Source of the DNA: an uncultured bacterium
GTDB taxonomy: Bacteria > Acidobacteriota > UBA890
Assembly (NCBI GenBank): GCA_937922775.1
Contig: CALAKE010000546.1
Location: 1 to 12,757, forward strand
Length of the DNA stretch: 12,757 bases
Direction: 5' to 3'
Of the stretch, positions 1-7,869 are shown one piece after another (positions within the stretch are counted from its first letter, which is position 1; each line of letters starts with the position of its first letter). A program made the translations under genes and the position numbers. The notes beneath the pieces were generated by a model. It did no database searches. It worked only from the letters and a program-made list of their open reading frames with translations, and was not told the DNA's origin.

Positions 1-513
1 TTCCTGTCCCTCAACCGAGTCGCCTCCTCCCTGGGGGAGCCGAGCGTCACGAGTACCAGGGCGTTCATGGCGATGGTGGTCCGCGAGAGGCTCGAGGAGG
101 CCCTCGAGCGGCTGTTTCGAGCCCTCGCGTTGCGTCATCCGATTCAGACCATCTATTTCGCCTACCAGGGGCTGCTGAGCGGTGACCGTCGCGCCCGTGC
201 CAACGCGCTGGAGCTGGTCGATAGCACGGTCGAGGGCTCTATGCGCCTACCTCTAGTGCATCTCCTCGAGGAGGAGGACCTCAGAGCGCGTGGCAGAATG
301 GCCGCGGCTGAGCTCGGCCTCGTACCCCCCAGCCTCGATGATGCTCTGCGTGAGCTGCTGAATCCCGGCGATCCGTGGGTGGCCGCGTGTGCCCTCGCGG
401 CCATCAGGACGGAGCGGGGAGACCCATTGCCGGAAGGTCTCAGAAGAGACCTCATCGCCACCGGCTACCCTCCCCTTCTCCAGCTACTCGACCTTGACGA
501 TTTCGTCGACTGA
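1..513 (+). CDS. HEAT-repeat protein, C-terminal part (5' end outside window)
   Basis: The reading frame is open from base 1 (first residues FLSLNRVASSLG) to TGA at 511-513, so the ATG at 67 is probably internal and the gene starts upstream of the window. About 170 residues are visible. They are mostly amphipathic helices rich in Leu, Ala, Arg and Glu. The order is a charged helix (RERLEEALERLFRALALRHP), the stretch YQGLLSGDRRARANALELVD, then two or three HEAT-like helical hairpins (LLEEEDLRARGRMAAAELGL; LLNPGDPWVAACALAAIR). This pattern resembles the soluble C-terminal tail of membrane proteins that join a nucleotide-transporter/MFS-like domain to HEAT repeats, but no membrane segment is visible here, so that parentage is inferred. 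It could also be the end of a soluble HEAT scaffold. The following gene lies 121 bp downstream on the same strand and probably has its own promoter. Confidence 0.65.
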   Translation, partial: FLSLNRVASSLGEPSVTSTRAFMAMVVRERLEEALERLFRALALRHPIQTIYFAYQGLLSGDRRARANALELVDSTVEGSMRLPLVHLLEEEDLRARGRMAAAELGLVPPSLDDALRELLNPGDPWVAACALAAIRTERGDPLPEGLRRDLIATGYPPLLQLLDLDDFVD

Positions 514-556
514 CCCGCCCGATCCGGGGAGTGAGGGCAGGATGTCCGAGGCGGGT

Positions 557-578
557 TAGAATGAAAGAAGATCCTTTC
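557..578 (+). promoter_or_regulatory. Possible -10 box and operator before the MntR-like gene
   Basis: TAGAAT at 557-562 differs from the sigma-70 -10 consensus at one base, but the -35 region 17 bp upstream (AGGGCA) is poor. It is followed directly by a short inverted repeat, GAAAG (563-567) and CTTTC (574-578) with a 6-nt spacer, which would overlap the transcription start. Repressors of this family often bind their own promoters, so autoregulation is possible. The arms are short and the site does not match a DtxR or MntR box that I can recognise. Confidence 0.25.
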
Positions 579-634
579 TGAGCGGATGGGCGATGGTGCC
601 CCAACATGACGGAGGAAAGCCGCGAGCTCAGGTC

Positions 635-1300
635 ATGCCGACGAGCACGGTCGAAGATTATCTGAAGTGCATCTTCCTGGTGCAGCAGAGCGCAGGTGAT
701 CGGCTCGTCTCGACCGGCCAGATCGCCGCCGCCCTGGGCGTGGCGCCTGGGACCGCAACTGCAATGGTGAAGACGCTGGCGGAGTCCGGCTTGGTCGAGT
801 ACGAGCCCTACAGCGGTGTTCGCCTGGAGCCTGCCGGAGAGAAGCTCGCGGCGCACGTTCTACGACGACACCGCTTGATCGAGCTCTTCCTCGTGCAGGT
901 TATGGGAATGGACTGGAGCGAGGTTCACCCCGAGGCCGAACTGCTGGAACACGCCGTTTCGGACCGGCTCATCGACCGTATCGACGAGATGCTCGGGCGA
1001 CCTGAGGCCGACCCCCACGGCGACCCGATTCCGAGCGAAAGCGGCGAGCTCGAGCCCACGGATGACCCGACTCTTCTCGACTGCCCCCTCGATGTGCCGG
1101 TAAGGGTGGTCCGCGTAACCGACCAAGACAGGGATTTCCTCCGTCTCATCGAACGCTTTGGCCTGATTCCCGGCAGCCAGATGCGCGTCACGGACCGCGA
1201 CGAGCAGGCCGACACCGTGTTGGTCGCGCCGGGCGTGGGAGAGCCCGTCAAACTGGGCTTCAGGGCCGCCTCGAAGATCCTCGTCAGGGCCCTGGTCTGA
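635..1300 (+). CDS. DtxR/MntR-family metal-dependent transcriptional repressor
   Basis: A cytoplasmic DNA-binding protein that senses a divalent metal and represses metal-uptake genes. Of 221 residues, 1-65 form the winged helix-turn-helix (VEDYLKCIF; STGQIAAALGVAPGTATAMVKTL), about 66-125 the metal-binding dimerisation domain, and 150-221 an SH3/FeoA-like domain (RFGLIPGSQMRV ... SKIL). The metal-site residues are Asp8, His79, Glu83, His98, Glu102, Glu105 and His106. Asp and Glu stand where DtxR/IdeR have Met10 and Cys102, which is the MntR pattern, so manganese is the likelier cofactor (inference). The MntR second-site residue Glu11 is Lys here. I place the start at ATG 635, which gives the family-like beginning MPTSTVEDYL; ATG 593 would add 14 non-conserved residues. 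GGAGG at 611-615 is badly spaced for either start. The 3' end overlaps pgl tail to tail by 17 bp. No target transporter lies in the window. Confidence 0.9.
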   Translation: MPTSTVEDYLKCIFLVQQSAGDRLVSTGQIAAALGVAPGTATAMVKTLAESGLVEYEPYSGVRLEPAGEKLAAHVLRRHRLIELFLVQVMGMDWSEVHPEAELLEHAVSDRLIDRIDEMLGRPEADPHGDPIPSESGELEPTDDPTLLDCPLDVPVRVVRVTDQDRDFLRLIERFGLIPGSQMRVTDRDEQADTVLVAPGVGEPVKLGFRAASKILVRALV

Positions 1301-2186
1301 GCCTACCCGCCGCGCCTTCATCGAGGAGCCAGGTCAACCGACCATCAGCCGGGACCACCCTGGCAGCCGGCAGAGGCGGCTTGCGCCGCTCAGGCGCGGG
1401 CATGTCAGCACCCTCTAGAACCTCTGCCACGACATCGGCTTTCGCGATCCCCGAGGCCAGGAATATCACTTCACGAGCAGCGTTGAGCACTGGCAGGGTC
1501 AATGTCAATCGCGGCAGAGACCGCTCCCCCTCCCCTCCCGGTGCCGGCGTCGCCACCACCCACCTAGCCCGTTCCTCTACTGCGCCGGCGCCCGGAAACA
1601 GCGATGCTGTATGCCCATCCCTACCCAAGCCCAACAGGACGAGATCGATCCGGGGTGGCCGGCGCCCGGTACCGGCGCTGCCGGCACTGCCGGCACAGCC
1701 GGCACTGAAGTGGTTGTCCACACCGAGCTCGCTCTCGAGGGTGGCCTCGTACGCGCTGGCCGCCACCTCCATCGCCTCGGCCTGCCCCTCATGTCCAACC
1801 CTCTCTGTTCGGCCCGAGGCAAGAGGCGCCCAGGAAAGCGGTACCAGCGGATGTACCTGCGACCTGTCAACGGGTACGCGATCGATCAAGGCGGAACACG
1901 CCATCTGATAGTTGCTGTACCGGCTCCGCGGCGGAGCCCACCGCTCGTCCCCCCAGAAGATGTGCCAGAGGGGCCAAGCGGCAGCGCTGCCGGTGGCGGG
2001 CGACGCCAACTGCTGGTAGACGCCGAGCGGTGTCGTGCCACCACTCAACGCGATGGAGAATCGACCCCGGGTGGCAATCGCAAGGCGCGCCGCCGCAAGG
2101 ACTCGTCTCGCCGCTGCATGACACAACCCGGCGTAGTCAAGTTCAATCTCAGTGTTAGGACGAATCGGTCTCGGGCGAGCACTCAT
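1284..2186 (-). CDS. pgl: 6-phosphogluconolactonase
   Basis: Hydrolyses 6-phosphogluconolactone to 6-phosphogluconate, the second step of the oxidative pentose-phosphate pathway, in the cytoplasm. Family motifs are clear: LSGGTTPLGVYQQL (residues 48-60), FWGDERWAPPRSRYSNYQM (77-95), and LLGLGRDGHTASLFPG (184-199) with the DGH and SLFPG core. The gene is last in the operon; ATG 2186 is 10 nt after the zwf stop. An in-frame extension up to 2324 would run into zwf and lacks homology-like sequence, so I reject it. At 300 residues the protein is longer than the usual 230-260. The extra length includes a loop before the DGH motif with a Ser-Ala-Gly repeat (residues 161-173) and a Pro/Arg-rich tail. 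The 3' end overlaps the convergent MntR-like gene by 17 bp. Confidence 0.93.
   Translation of the reverse strand: MSARPRPIRPNTEIELDYAGLCHAAARRVLAAARLAIATRGRFSIALSGGTTPLGVYQQLASPATGSAAAWPLWHIFWGDERWAPPRSRYSNYQMACSALIDRVPVDRSQVHPLVPLSWAPLASGRTERVGHEGQAEAMEVAASAYEATLESELGVDNHFSAGCAGSAGSAGTGRRPPRIDLVLLGLGRDGHTASLFPGAGAVEERARWVVATPAPGGEGERSLPRLTLTLPVLNAAREVIFLASGIAKADVVAEVLEGADMPAPERRKPPLPAARVVPADGRLTWLLDEGAAGRLRPGP
1674..1709. repeat. Four imperfect 9-bp tandem repeats inside pgl
   Basis: Units GGCGCTGCC, GGCACTGCC, GGCACAGCC and GGCACTGAA follow each other without gaps. On the minus strand they encode the Ser/Cys-Ala-Gly triplets of the Pgl loop before the DGH motif. A unit length that is a multiple of three keeps the frame, so replication slippage can lengthen or shorten the loop harmlessly. 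Confidence 0.8.
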
Positions 2187-2196
2187 CTCCACGCCT

Positions 2197-3849
2197 TCAG
2201 TCGTTGGCGTTCGGCTCGTGCCAATGGCGACCGTCCCGATCCAGCAGACGATCGGCCTCTGCGGGTCCCCACTCACCTGGAGCATAGTTGGGGAACGAGG
2301 CATGGGGGCCCTTTTCCCATGCACAGATCAGGGGGTCGATTACGCGCCACGCCAGCTCGACGCCATCTGCGCGCGTGAACAGCGTCGAATCCCCCAGCAA
2401 GCAATCGTGCAACAGCCAGACGTACGCGTCTGCGAGCTGTGCCTGGGAGAAGGCACCCTCATAGTGGAAATGCATGTTCACCGACTGCAGTTGAACCTCA
2501 GGGCCGGGTGCTTTGACTTGAAATCGGAGGTGCATCCCCTCGTTCGGCTGTATCCTGAGGCGCAGGAGATTCGGGCGAAGCGCGTCGGTGGGACCTTGTT
2601 CGAAGAGGAGGTGCGGCGGCTGGTGGAACTGCACGATGATCTCGCTGACCTTCTCGCGCATGCGTTTGCCCGAGCGTAGATAGAAGGGCACGCCTTGCCA
2701 GCGCCAATTCTCGATTTCGAAACGAACCGCGGCGAAGGTTTCGGTGTTGGAGTTCGGAGCAACGTGCTCTTCCTCCCGATAGCCGAACACCTCTTTGTCC
2801 CCGATGCGGCCGGACCCATATTGACCGGCGACAGCAACGGACGAGATATCACCCTGCTCGAGCGGCCGGATCGATCGCAGCAACTTGACCTTCTCGTCGC
2901 GAACCGCCTGTGCCGAAAAATCCACGGGCGGCTCCATACCGATCATGGCCAGTAGCTGCAGAAGATGATTCTGGAACATGTCGCGCAATAGCCCAGACCG
3001 CTCGTAGTAGCCGCCCCGCCCCTCCATCCCGAGGTCCTCGGCGACGGTAATCTGGACGTTGTCGATGAAGCGGCGGTTCCAGACCGGCTCGAAGATCGAG
3101 TTGGCAAAGCGGAAGACCAGTATGTTCTGGACCGTCTCCTTGCCGAGGAAGTGATCGACACGGAAGATGCTCTCCTCATCGAAGAGATCCGCAAGCCGGG
3201 AGTTCAAGGCCTCAGCGCTCGCAAGATCCCGGCCGAACGGCTTCTCCACGACAATCCGGTCAGCATCGCCCGGTGTCTCCGAAGGCCTGGCAGCCACTCC
3301 GGCGCCGGCACCGGCGAGTCCTGCACCGGCAAGGCCGTTGGCAATATCGGCATAGAAGTCCGGAGGGGCCGATAGGTAGTAGATGCGGGCGGGTCGAGCC
3401 GATTCGCCCCGGGTGGACCCCGTGTGCCCCGTCACGCCGACGCCGTCCGCCCGGCCTTCGATTTCAGCCAGGCGAGTCGCGAGCCTCTCATAGGTGGCGG
3501 GATCGCTGAAGTTCCCCGAGCAGTAGAAGATCTGGCGCTCCAATCGGTCCCAACAGCGTCCCTCGAAGGGACCGGCAAACCTCTCGACAGCGCTCCGCAT
3601 TCGCTCTCTGTACACCGTGTCGTCCCAGTCACGCCGCGAGACCCCGACGACCGCGAACCGGTCCGGCAGCAGTCCCTCGGTACACAACCGGTAGACGGCG
3701 GGGATCAGCTTGCGCGCCACCAGGTCGCCGCTGGCTCCGAACAGTACGAGGACGGCAGGTGCAGGGACCTGGCGCCCCTCCGATTGGCGCAGGTAGGCGG
3801 TTATTCCGTCAGCCGGATCCTGCGCACCACGACTGCCGCGGGAGCTCAC
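2197..3849 (-). CDS. zwf: Glucose-6-phosphate dehydrogenase
   Basis: Oxidises glucose-6-phosphate to 6-phosphogluconolactone with NAD(P)+, the entry step of the oxidative pentose-phosphate pathway. Visible motifs are the Rossmann dinucleotide loop GASGDLVARKLIP (residues 38-50), VEKPFGRD (201-208), the active-site block RVDHFLGKETVQN (230-242, with Phe in place of the common Tyr in DHYLGKE), the second catalytic His in FQNHLLQLL (His295), and VPFYLRSGKRM (387-397). The start is GTG 3849-3847; it overlaps the pgi stop as GTGA, which suggests translational coupling, and GAGG lies upstream at a workable distance. At 550 residues it is longer than the usual 490-510. The excess lies in two loops, VGVTGHTGSTRGESARP (137-153) and a Gly/Ala-rich stretch (172-187). 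No opcA-like partner gene is adjacent. Confidence 0.96.
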   Translation of the reverse strand: MSSRGSRGAQDPADGITAYLRQSEGRQVPAPAVLVLFGASGDLVARKLIPAVYRLCTEGLLPDRFAVVGVSRRDWDDTVYRERMRSAVERFAGPFEGRCWDRLERQIFYCSGNFSDPATYERLATRLAEIEGRADGVGVTGHTGSTRGESARPARIYYLSAPPDFYADIANGLAGAGLAGAGAGVAARPSETPGDADRIVVEKPFGRDLASAEALNSRLADLFDEESIFRVDHFLGKETVQNILVFRFANSIFEPVWNRRFIDNVQITVAEDLGMEGRGGYYERSGLLRDMFQNHLLQLLAMIGMEPPVDFSAQAVRDEKVKLLRSIRPLEQGDISSVAVAGQYGSGRIGDKEVFGYREEEHVAPNSNTETFAAVRFEIENWRWQGVPFYLRSGKRMREKVSEIIVQFHQPPHLLFEQGPTDALRPNLLRLRIQPNEGMHLRFQVKAPGPEVQLQSVNMHFHYEGAFSQAQLADAYVWLLHDCLLGDSTLFTRADGVELAWRVIDPLICAWEKGPHASFPNYAPGEWGPAEADRLLDRDGRHWHEPNAND

Positions 3850-5618
3850 CGTAATGCCTCATCCACGGCAGCAACCAGCCTCCTGACGGCCGTCCGCAAA
3901 CCACCCACGGCATGTACGCGGAGCACCCGCTGTCGCCTGTCCTGCAACGCCTGCAGATCTCCCAGCGCCTGGGCCCGCGCCAGTACACCGAAGGTGTAGC
4001 CGCGTCCTGGGCAGTCGAGGTCATCCGCATCGTCTGCGGTGATCTGAAGAAAGACGCCGCTGTCAGGACCACCTTTGTGGAGTTGGCCCGTCGAGTGCAG
4101 GAATCGCGGGCCCCAGCCAAAGGTCGTCGCGACGCCGAGGCGATCGCGGAGGAAGCATCGCATGCGGGTGAGGTCATCCTTGATGCCCTCGTCCGGCCCG
4201 ACGAACGCCTGAATTCCTATGTAGTCGGGCGCCTTCGATCGCCCCAAGTGGGTGCGTAGCCAGCCCACCAAATCGAGGTCTCCGCCAGTGCCCCCGGCAA
4301 GGCCCGGATCGGCATCCAGATCGGCGAAGAGCGACAGGTCATCGTCCAGATATACTGGCTCGGGCTCAGGCAGCGTCCCCTCGATCTCGTACGCCGCCAG
4401 CAGTTCGCCGGTGCGGTCCTTGGCCTCCTTGACGTTCGGCTCATCGAACGGATTGATGCCCATGAGCGCCCCGGCCACGGACACAGCGAACTCCCACCGG
4501 AAGAACTCGGCGCCCAGGTCGGCCGGGTCCTGCAGAACCACGCACGTTACCGGGTGGCCAGCGCTTGCGAGGTCTGCGAGCAGGGCTTGCGTATCGGCGT
4601 CCTCTTCGTCGGCGAATCGCATCGAGACGAAGAACCGGTCATCACCGTAGCCGGATACTCGACCCCGCGGCTCGCCGTGCACGGGAACCAACCCGAGCCC
4701 CTGCTTTCCGGTGCTCTCAGCAATGAGCTGCTCGACCCAGTCGCCAAACGCGAGCAGACGCGGCGACATAGCGAAGGAGATCTTGTCACGGCCGCTCTTG
4801 AAGGCCTCGTACAAGGCGATCCCGAGCAAAGCGCCAGGATTCTCGACCACGGGCACGCCCGCCGCACAGCTCTGCACCATGCGGTAGGCCGAGTCAACGA
4901 CGGCGTAGACATCGATCCCCATCAGGGCCATCGGCACAAGGCCGAAATAGGACAATGCTGAATAGCGGCCGCCGATATCGGGGGGGTTCAACCACAGCGT
5001 TTGGAAGGCACGTTCGCCTGCGACTCGGGCCAGATAGCTGCCCGGATCGGTAACCGCCACGAACCGCTCCCCAGGGTTGGGAAGCACCGGCGCAACGAGG
5101 GAATAGAAGTAGTCGGCGAAGGCTTGAGTCTCGATGGTCGTGCCCGACTTGCTGGATACCACGAACAAGGTCCGGGCAGGGTCGATCTGCGCCGCGATCG
5201 CATGCACGGCGGCTGGAATTGTGCTGTCGAGAACGAAGAAGTTGTCGATCCCGAAGACCGAGGCGCAAACCTCCGGGCAAAGGCTGCTGCCACCCATCCC
5301 GAGCAGTACGACGTGCTCGATGTCGCTCCCCTGGACGGAGGCGCCGAAGCTGCTCAGAGAAGCACACTCCCCCAACATCTCCTCCGCGATGCCGAGCCAA
5401 CCGAGCCGGTCGCGCACCGTTCGCTGCACATCTTCGTCGCTGGTCCAGAGCCCGGCATCCTTGTCCCAGAGTCGCTGCAAAAACTGAGTCTTGTCGAGCT
5501 TGTCTCCAGTAGCAACCATGCGGTCCGACACCGCGGGGGGAACCAGGTACCGTTTCATCTCGTCCGTCGAGGCGAGCTGCCCACACTCCGCCAACCGCTG
5601 CCGTGGGTTATCGGACAT
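3846..5618 (-). CDS. pgi: Glucose-6-phosphate isomerase, of the type found in Tal-Pgi fusions but without the Tal domain
   Basis: Interconverts fructose-6-P and glucose-6-P and so feeds the next gene, zwf. It has two sugar-isomerase (SIS) halves: VLLGMGGSSL (104-113) and VVSSKSGTTIET (153-164) bind the sugar phosphate, and WVEQLIAESTGKQG (294-307) carries the isomerase Glu/Ser/Gly/Lys block. The C-terminal third (YIGIQAFV 466-473; TTFGWGPRFLHSTGQLHKGGP 498-518; LQITADD 524-530; RAQALGDLQAL 548-558) is, from family knowledge, characteristic of the isomerase half of bifunctional transaldolase/Pgi proteins. Those fusions are about 950 residues, with transaldolase at the N terminus; here only about 590 residues remain and translation begins at the linker. 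ATG 5618 has AAAGG 8 nt upstream. The 88-nt gap to tkt holds no transaldolase remnant. The protein may function as a stand-alone isomerase. Confidence 0.92.
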   Translation of the reverse strand: MSDNPRQRLAECGQLASTDEMKRYLVPPAVSDRMVATGDKLDKTQFLQRLWDKDAGLWTSDEDVQRTVRDRLGWLGIAEEMLGECASLSSFGASVQGSDIEHVVLLGMGGSSLCPEVCASVFGIDNFFVLDSTIPAAVHAIAAQIDPARTLFVVSSKSGTTIETQAFADYFYSLVAPVLPNPGERFVAVTDPGSYLARVAGERAFQTLWLNPPDIGGRYSALSYFGLVPMALMGIDVYAVVDSAYRMVQSCAAGVPVVENPGALLGIALYEAFKSGRDKISFAMSPRLLAFGDWVEQLIAESTGKQGLGLVPVHGEPRGRVSGYGDDRFFVSMRFADEEDADTQALLADLASAGHPVTCVVLQDPADLGAEFFRWEFAVSVAGALMGINPFDEPNVKEAKDRTGELLAAYEIEGTLPEPEPVYLDDDLSLFADLDADPGLAGGTGGDLDLVGWLRTHLGRSKAPDYIGIQAFVGPDEGIKDDLTRMRCFLRDRLGVATTFGWGPRFLHSTGQLHKGGPDSGVFLQITADDADDLDCPGRGYTFGVLARAQALGDLQALQDRRQRVLRVHAVGGLRTAVRRLVAAVDEALR

Positions 5619-5706
5619 CAGGAGGACCTTTCATGAGATTCGTTGTGACCACGTTGCGTTCCTGTTTGTGCCCATCATCATAACTTCGTGCCGGAGGACG
5701 GCGCAC

Positions 5707-7731
5707 TCAGAGCAGCGCCCGGGCTCGTTTCTCGAGCTCGTCTGCATGAAAACCGAACTTCTCCAAGTTGACGGGACCGGGCGCAGAAGCACCAAAGCGG
5801 TCAATTCCCAGGACGTCTCCTTCAATGCCCACGTAGCGCGCCCACCCGAAGGTCGTGCCCGCTTCTACGGCCAGCCTGGCACTCACCGATGGTGGCAATA
5901 CGCCGGACCGGTACTCTTCGTCCTGACTTTCGAACAGCTCCCAGCACGACAGGTTCACAACCCGACAAGCGATGCCCTCACCTACCAAACGGCTCCATAC
6001 CTCGAGCGCCAGGTGCACTTCAGATCCGCTGGCGATCAGGATGAGCTCTGGGTCGCCACCATTCGGTGCGTCGGCGAGAACGTAGCCTCCCCTGCGCAGC
6101 ATTTCAGCCCCGGCGAACCCTTGCCCCTCGCGGTCGAGAACGGGTAGACCCTGCCGGGTGAGGACGAGCGCCACCGGCCCCTCACGACTCTCGATCGCGA
6201 TTCGCCATGCTTCTGCTACCTCGTTGGCGTCGGCGGGGCGAATCACGGTGAGGTTGGGTATCAGGCGTAGCGAGGCAACCTGTTCTACCGGCTGGTGGGT
6301 CGGGCCATCCTCTCCTACGGCAATGCTGTCGTGCGTGTAGACGTAAACAACGTTCAGACCCATGAGAGCCGCCAGGCGCACGGCCGGTCGCATGTAGTCC
6401 GCGAACACCAGGAAGGTGCCACCGTAGGGAATGAGGCCTCCGTGCAAGGCCATGCCGTTCATCATGCTGCCCATGGCATGCTCACGGATGCCGAAGCGCA
6501 TGTTGCGCTGATCGTAGGCTCCACGGTTGAAGTCGCCGCTGCCGCTGATCACGGTCTTGTTGGAGGGCGCCAGGTCGGCAGAGCCTCCCATCAGCTCGGG
6601 CAGGACCTCGGCGACGGCGTTCAGGACCTTCCCTGATGCGGCCCGCGTTGCCAGCTTGCCCTCCGCCGGCTCGAACTTCGGCAGGTTACGCGTCCAATCG
6701 GGAGGCAATTCGCCGCCCATTCTCCGCTGCCACTCAGCCTCCAGCCCGGGCTCGGCTTCACGGTAGGCCTGCAGCTTGCCCAGCCACTCCCGCTCGCACA
6801 GAGCTCCCTTCTCGGAAACGACGGCGAAGCGCTCCCTGACCTCGGAAGGAACGAAGAACGACGGCTCCAGGGGCCAGCCGAGGTTTTCCTTCGTCAATCT
6901 CAACTCCTCCTCACCGAGAGGCTCGCCATGAGCGGAGGATGTGTCCTGCTTGTTCGGGCTACCGAAGCCGATTTGGGTGCGCACGGCGATCAATGACGGG
7001 CGATCCTCCTGCTCCCGTGCCTGACCAATCGCCGCTTCAATCGACTGCACGTCGTTGCCATCGTCGACCTGTTGGACATGCCAGCCGTAGGCCTCGTAGC
7101 GCGCCTTCACGTCCTCGCTGAACGTCAAGGGAGTATGGCCATCGATGGTGATTCGGTTGTCGTCGTACAGGACAACGAGCTTGCCCAGCTTCAGGTGTCC
7201 CGCCAGAGAGGCAGCCTCAGCCTGAACGCCCTCCATCATGTCCCCATCACTCGCCAGGACATAGGTGTAGTGGTCGACGATCAGGTGACCGGGGCAATTG
7301 AACTCGGCCGCCAACCTCGCCTCGGCTAACGCCATCCCCACCGCATTGCCGAACCCTTGCCCCAACGGCCCCGTGGTCGTCTCGACTCCTGGAGTGTCCC
7401 GGTACTCAGGGTGACCTGGCGTGGCGCTCCCCCATTGGCGAAATTGCTCGATCTCCTCCATCGACAAATCGAAGCCACTCAGATGCAACATCGAATAGAG
7501 CAACATGGAGCCGTGCCCTGCCGACAATACGAAGCGATCACGCCCCGGCCAAGCCGGGTTGGCTGGGTTGAAGCGGAGAAACCGCGTCCAGAGTGTGTAG
7601 GCCATCGGGGCGGCGCCCATGGGCATTCCTGGATGCCCCGAGTTGGCCTTTTGCACTGCGTCCGCCGACAGCATGCGGATCGTGTTGATGCAGAGGTCGT
7701 CGATGACGGAAGTGTTCGGTTTTTCGGGCAT
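5707..7731 (-). CDS. tkt: Transketolase
   Basis: A thiamine-diphosphate enzyme that moves two-carbon units between sugar phosphates in the non-oxidative pentose-phosphate pathway. Its 674 residues match the family length. Visible landmarks are KANSGHPGMPMGAAP (28-42), TTGPLGQGFGNAVGMA (119-134), the ThDP/metal motif SDGDMMEGVQAEA (161-173) with YDDN (189-192), SSAHGEPLG (265-273), the catalytic Glu417 in RFGIREHAMG (412-421), FADYMRPA (443-450), THDSIAVGEDGPTHQPVEQ (466-484) and LTRQGLP (524-530). I choose ATG 7731: it is preceded by GGAG with a 6-nt spacer and gives a normal N terminus (MPEKPNTSVIDDLCINTIRMLSADAV). The frame continues upstream to 7881, but those 50 residues are not family-like and would overlap the divergent gene. 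It is the first gene of the tkt-pgi-zwf-pgl operon. Confidence 0.96.
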   Translation of the reverse strand: MPEKPNTSVIDDLCINTIRMLSADAVQKANSGHPGMPMGAAPMAYTLWTRFLRFNPANPAWPGRDRFVLSAGHGSMLLYSMLHLSGFDLSMEEIEQFRQWGSATPGHPEYRDTPGVETTTGPLGQGFGNAVGMALAEARLAAEFNCPGHLIVDHYTYVLASDGDMMEGVQAEAASLAGHLKLGKLVVLYDDNRITIDGHTPLTFSEDVKARYEAYGWHVQQVDDGNDVQSIEAAIGQAREQEDRPSLIAVRTQIGFGSPNKQDTSSAHGEPLGEEELRLTKENLGWPLEPSFFVPSEVRERFAVVSEKGALCEREWLGKLQAYREAEPGLEAEWQRRMGGELPPDWTRNLPKFEPAEGKLATRAASGKVLNAVAEVLPELMGGSADLAPSNKTVISGSGDFNRGAYDQRNMRFGIREHAMGSMMNGMALHGGLIPYGGTFLVFADYMRPAVRLAALMGLNVVYVYTHDSIAVGEDGPTHQPVEQVASLRLIPNLTVIRPADANEVAEAWRIAIESREGPVALVLTRQGLPVLDREGQGFAGAEMLRRGGYVLADAPNGGDPELILIASGSEVHLALEVWSRLVGEGIACRVVNLSCWELFESQDEEYRSGVLPPSVSARLAVEAGTTFGWARYVGIEGDVLGIDRFGASAPGPVNLEKFGFHADELEKRARALL

Positions 7732-7869
7732 GAATTGCTCCGCTGGTATCCAATTGATCGCCTCGGCGACCGTAGGCAAGGTCCTGAGAGGCTTACGGAC
7801 CCTTGCATGTGGCAACACGGCGACTACCTTATATGACTCGAGCAGGCTGCTAAGATTGCGTATCGAGCC
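7732..7869. promoter_or_regulatory. Divergent promoter region between tkt and the lipoprotein gene
   Basis: This 138-bp gap separates two divergent start codons and must hold the promoters of both transcription units. On the minus strand TATAAG (7833-7828) differs from the -10 consensus at one base, but no good -35 lies 16-18 bp upstream of it. On the plus strand TAAGAT (7851-7856) is a weaker -10 candidate. I see no convincing operator palindrome. The box assignments are tentative. Confidence 0.35.

Noticed and set aside
2187..2324. 46-residue N-terminal extension of Pgl
   Set aside because: It lies largely inside the zwf 3' end; ATG 2186, 10 nt after the zwf stop, gives the normal operon spacing.
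1611..2378. Long plus-strand frames antisense to the pentose-phosphate operon (for example 1611-2378, 3424-3999, 5001-5636)
   Set aside because: Each lies opposite a well-supported enzyme gene. Such frames are expected in GC-rich DNA, and their low-complexity Arg/Pro/Ser-rich translations show no domain.
5619..5706. Remnant of transaldolase in the tkt-pgi gap
   Set aside because: The 88 bp encode no transaldolase-like segment in any frame I read; only a ribosome-binding site for pgi is visible.
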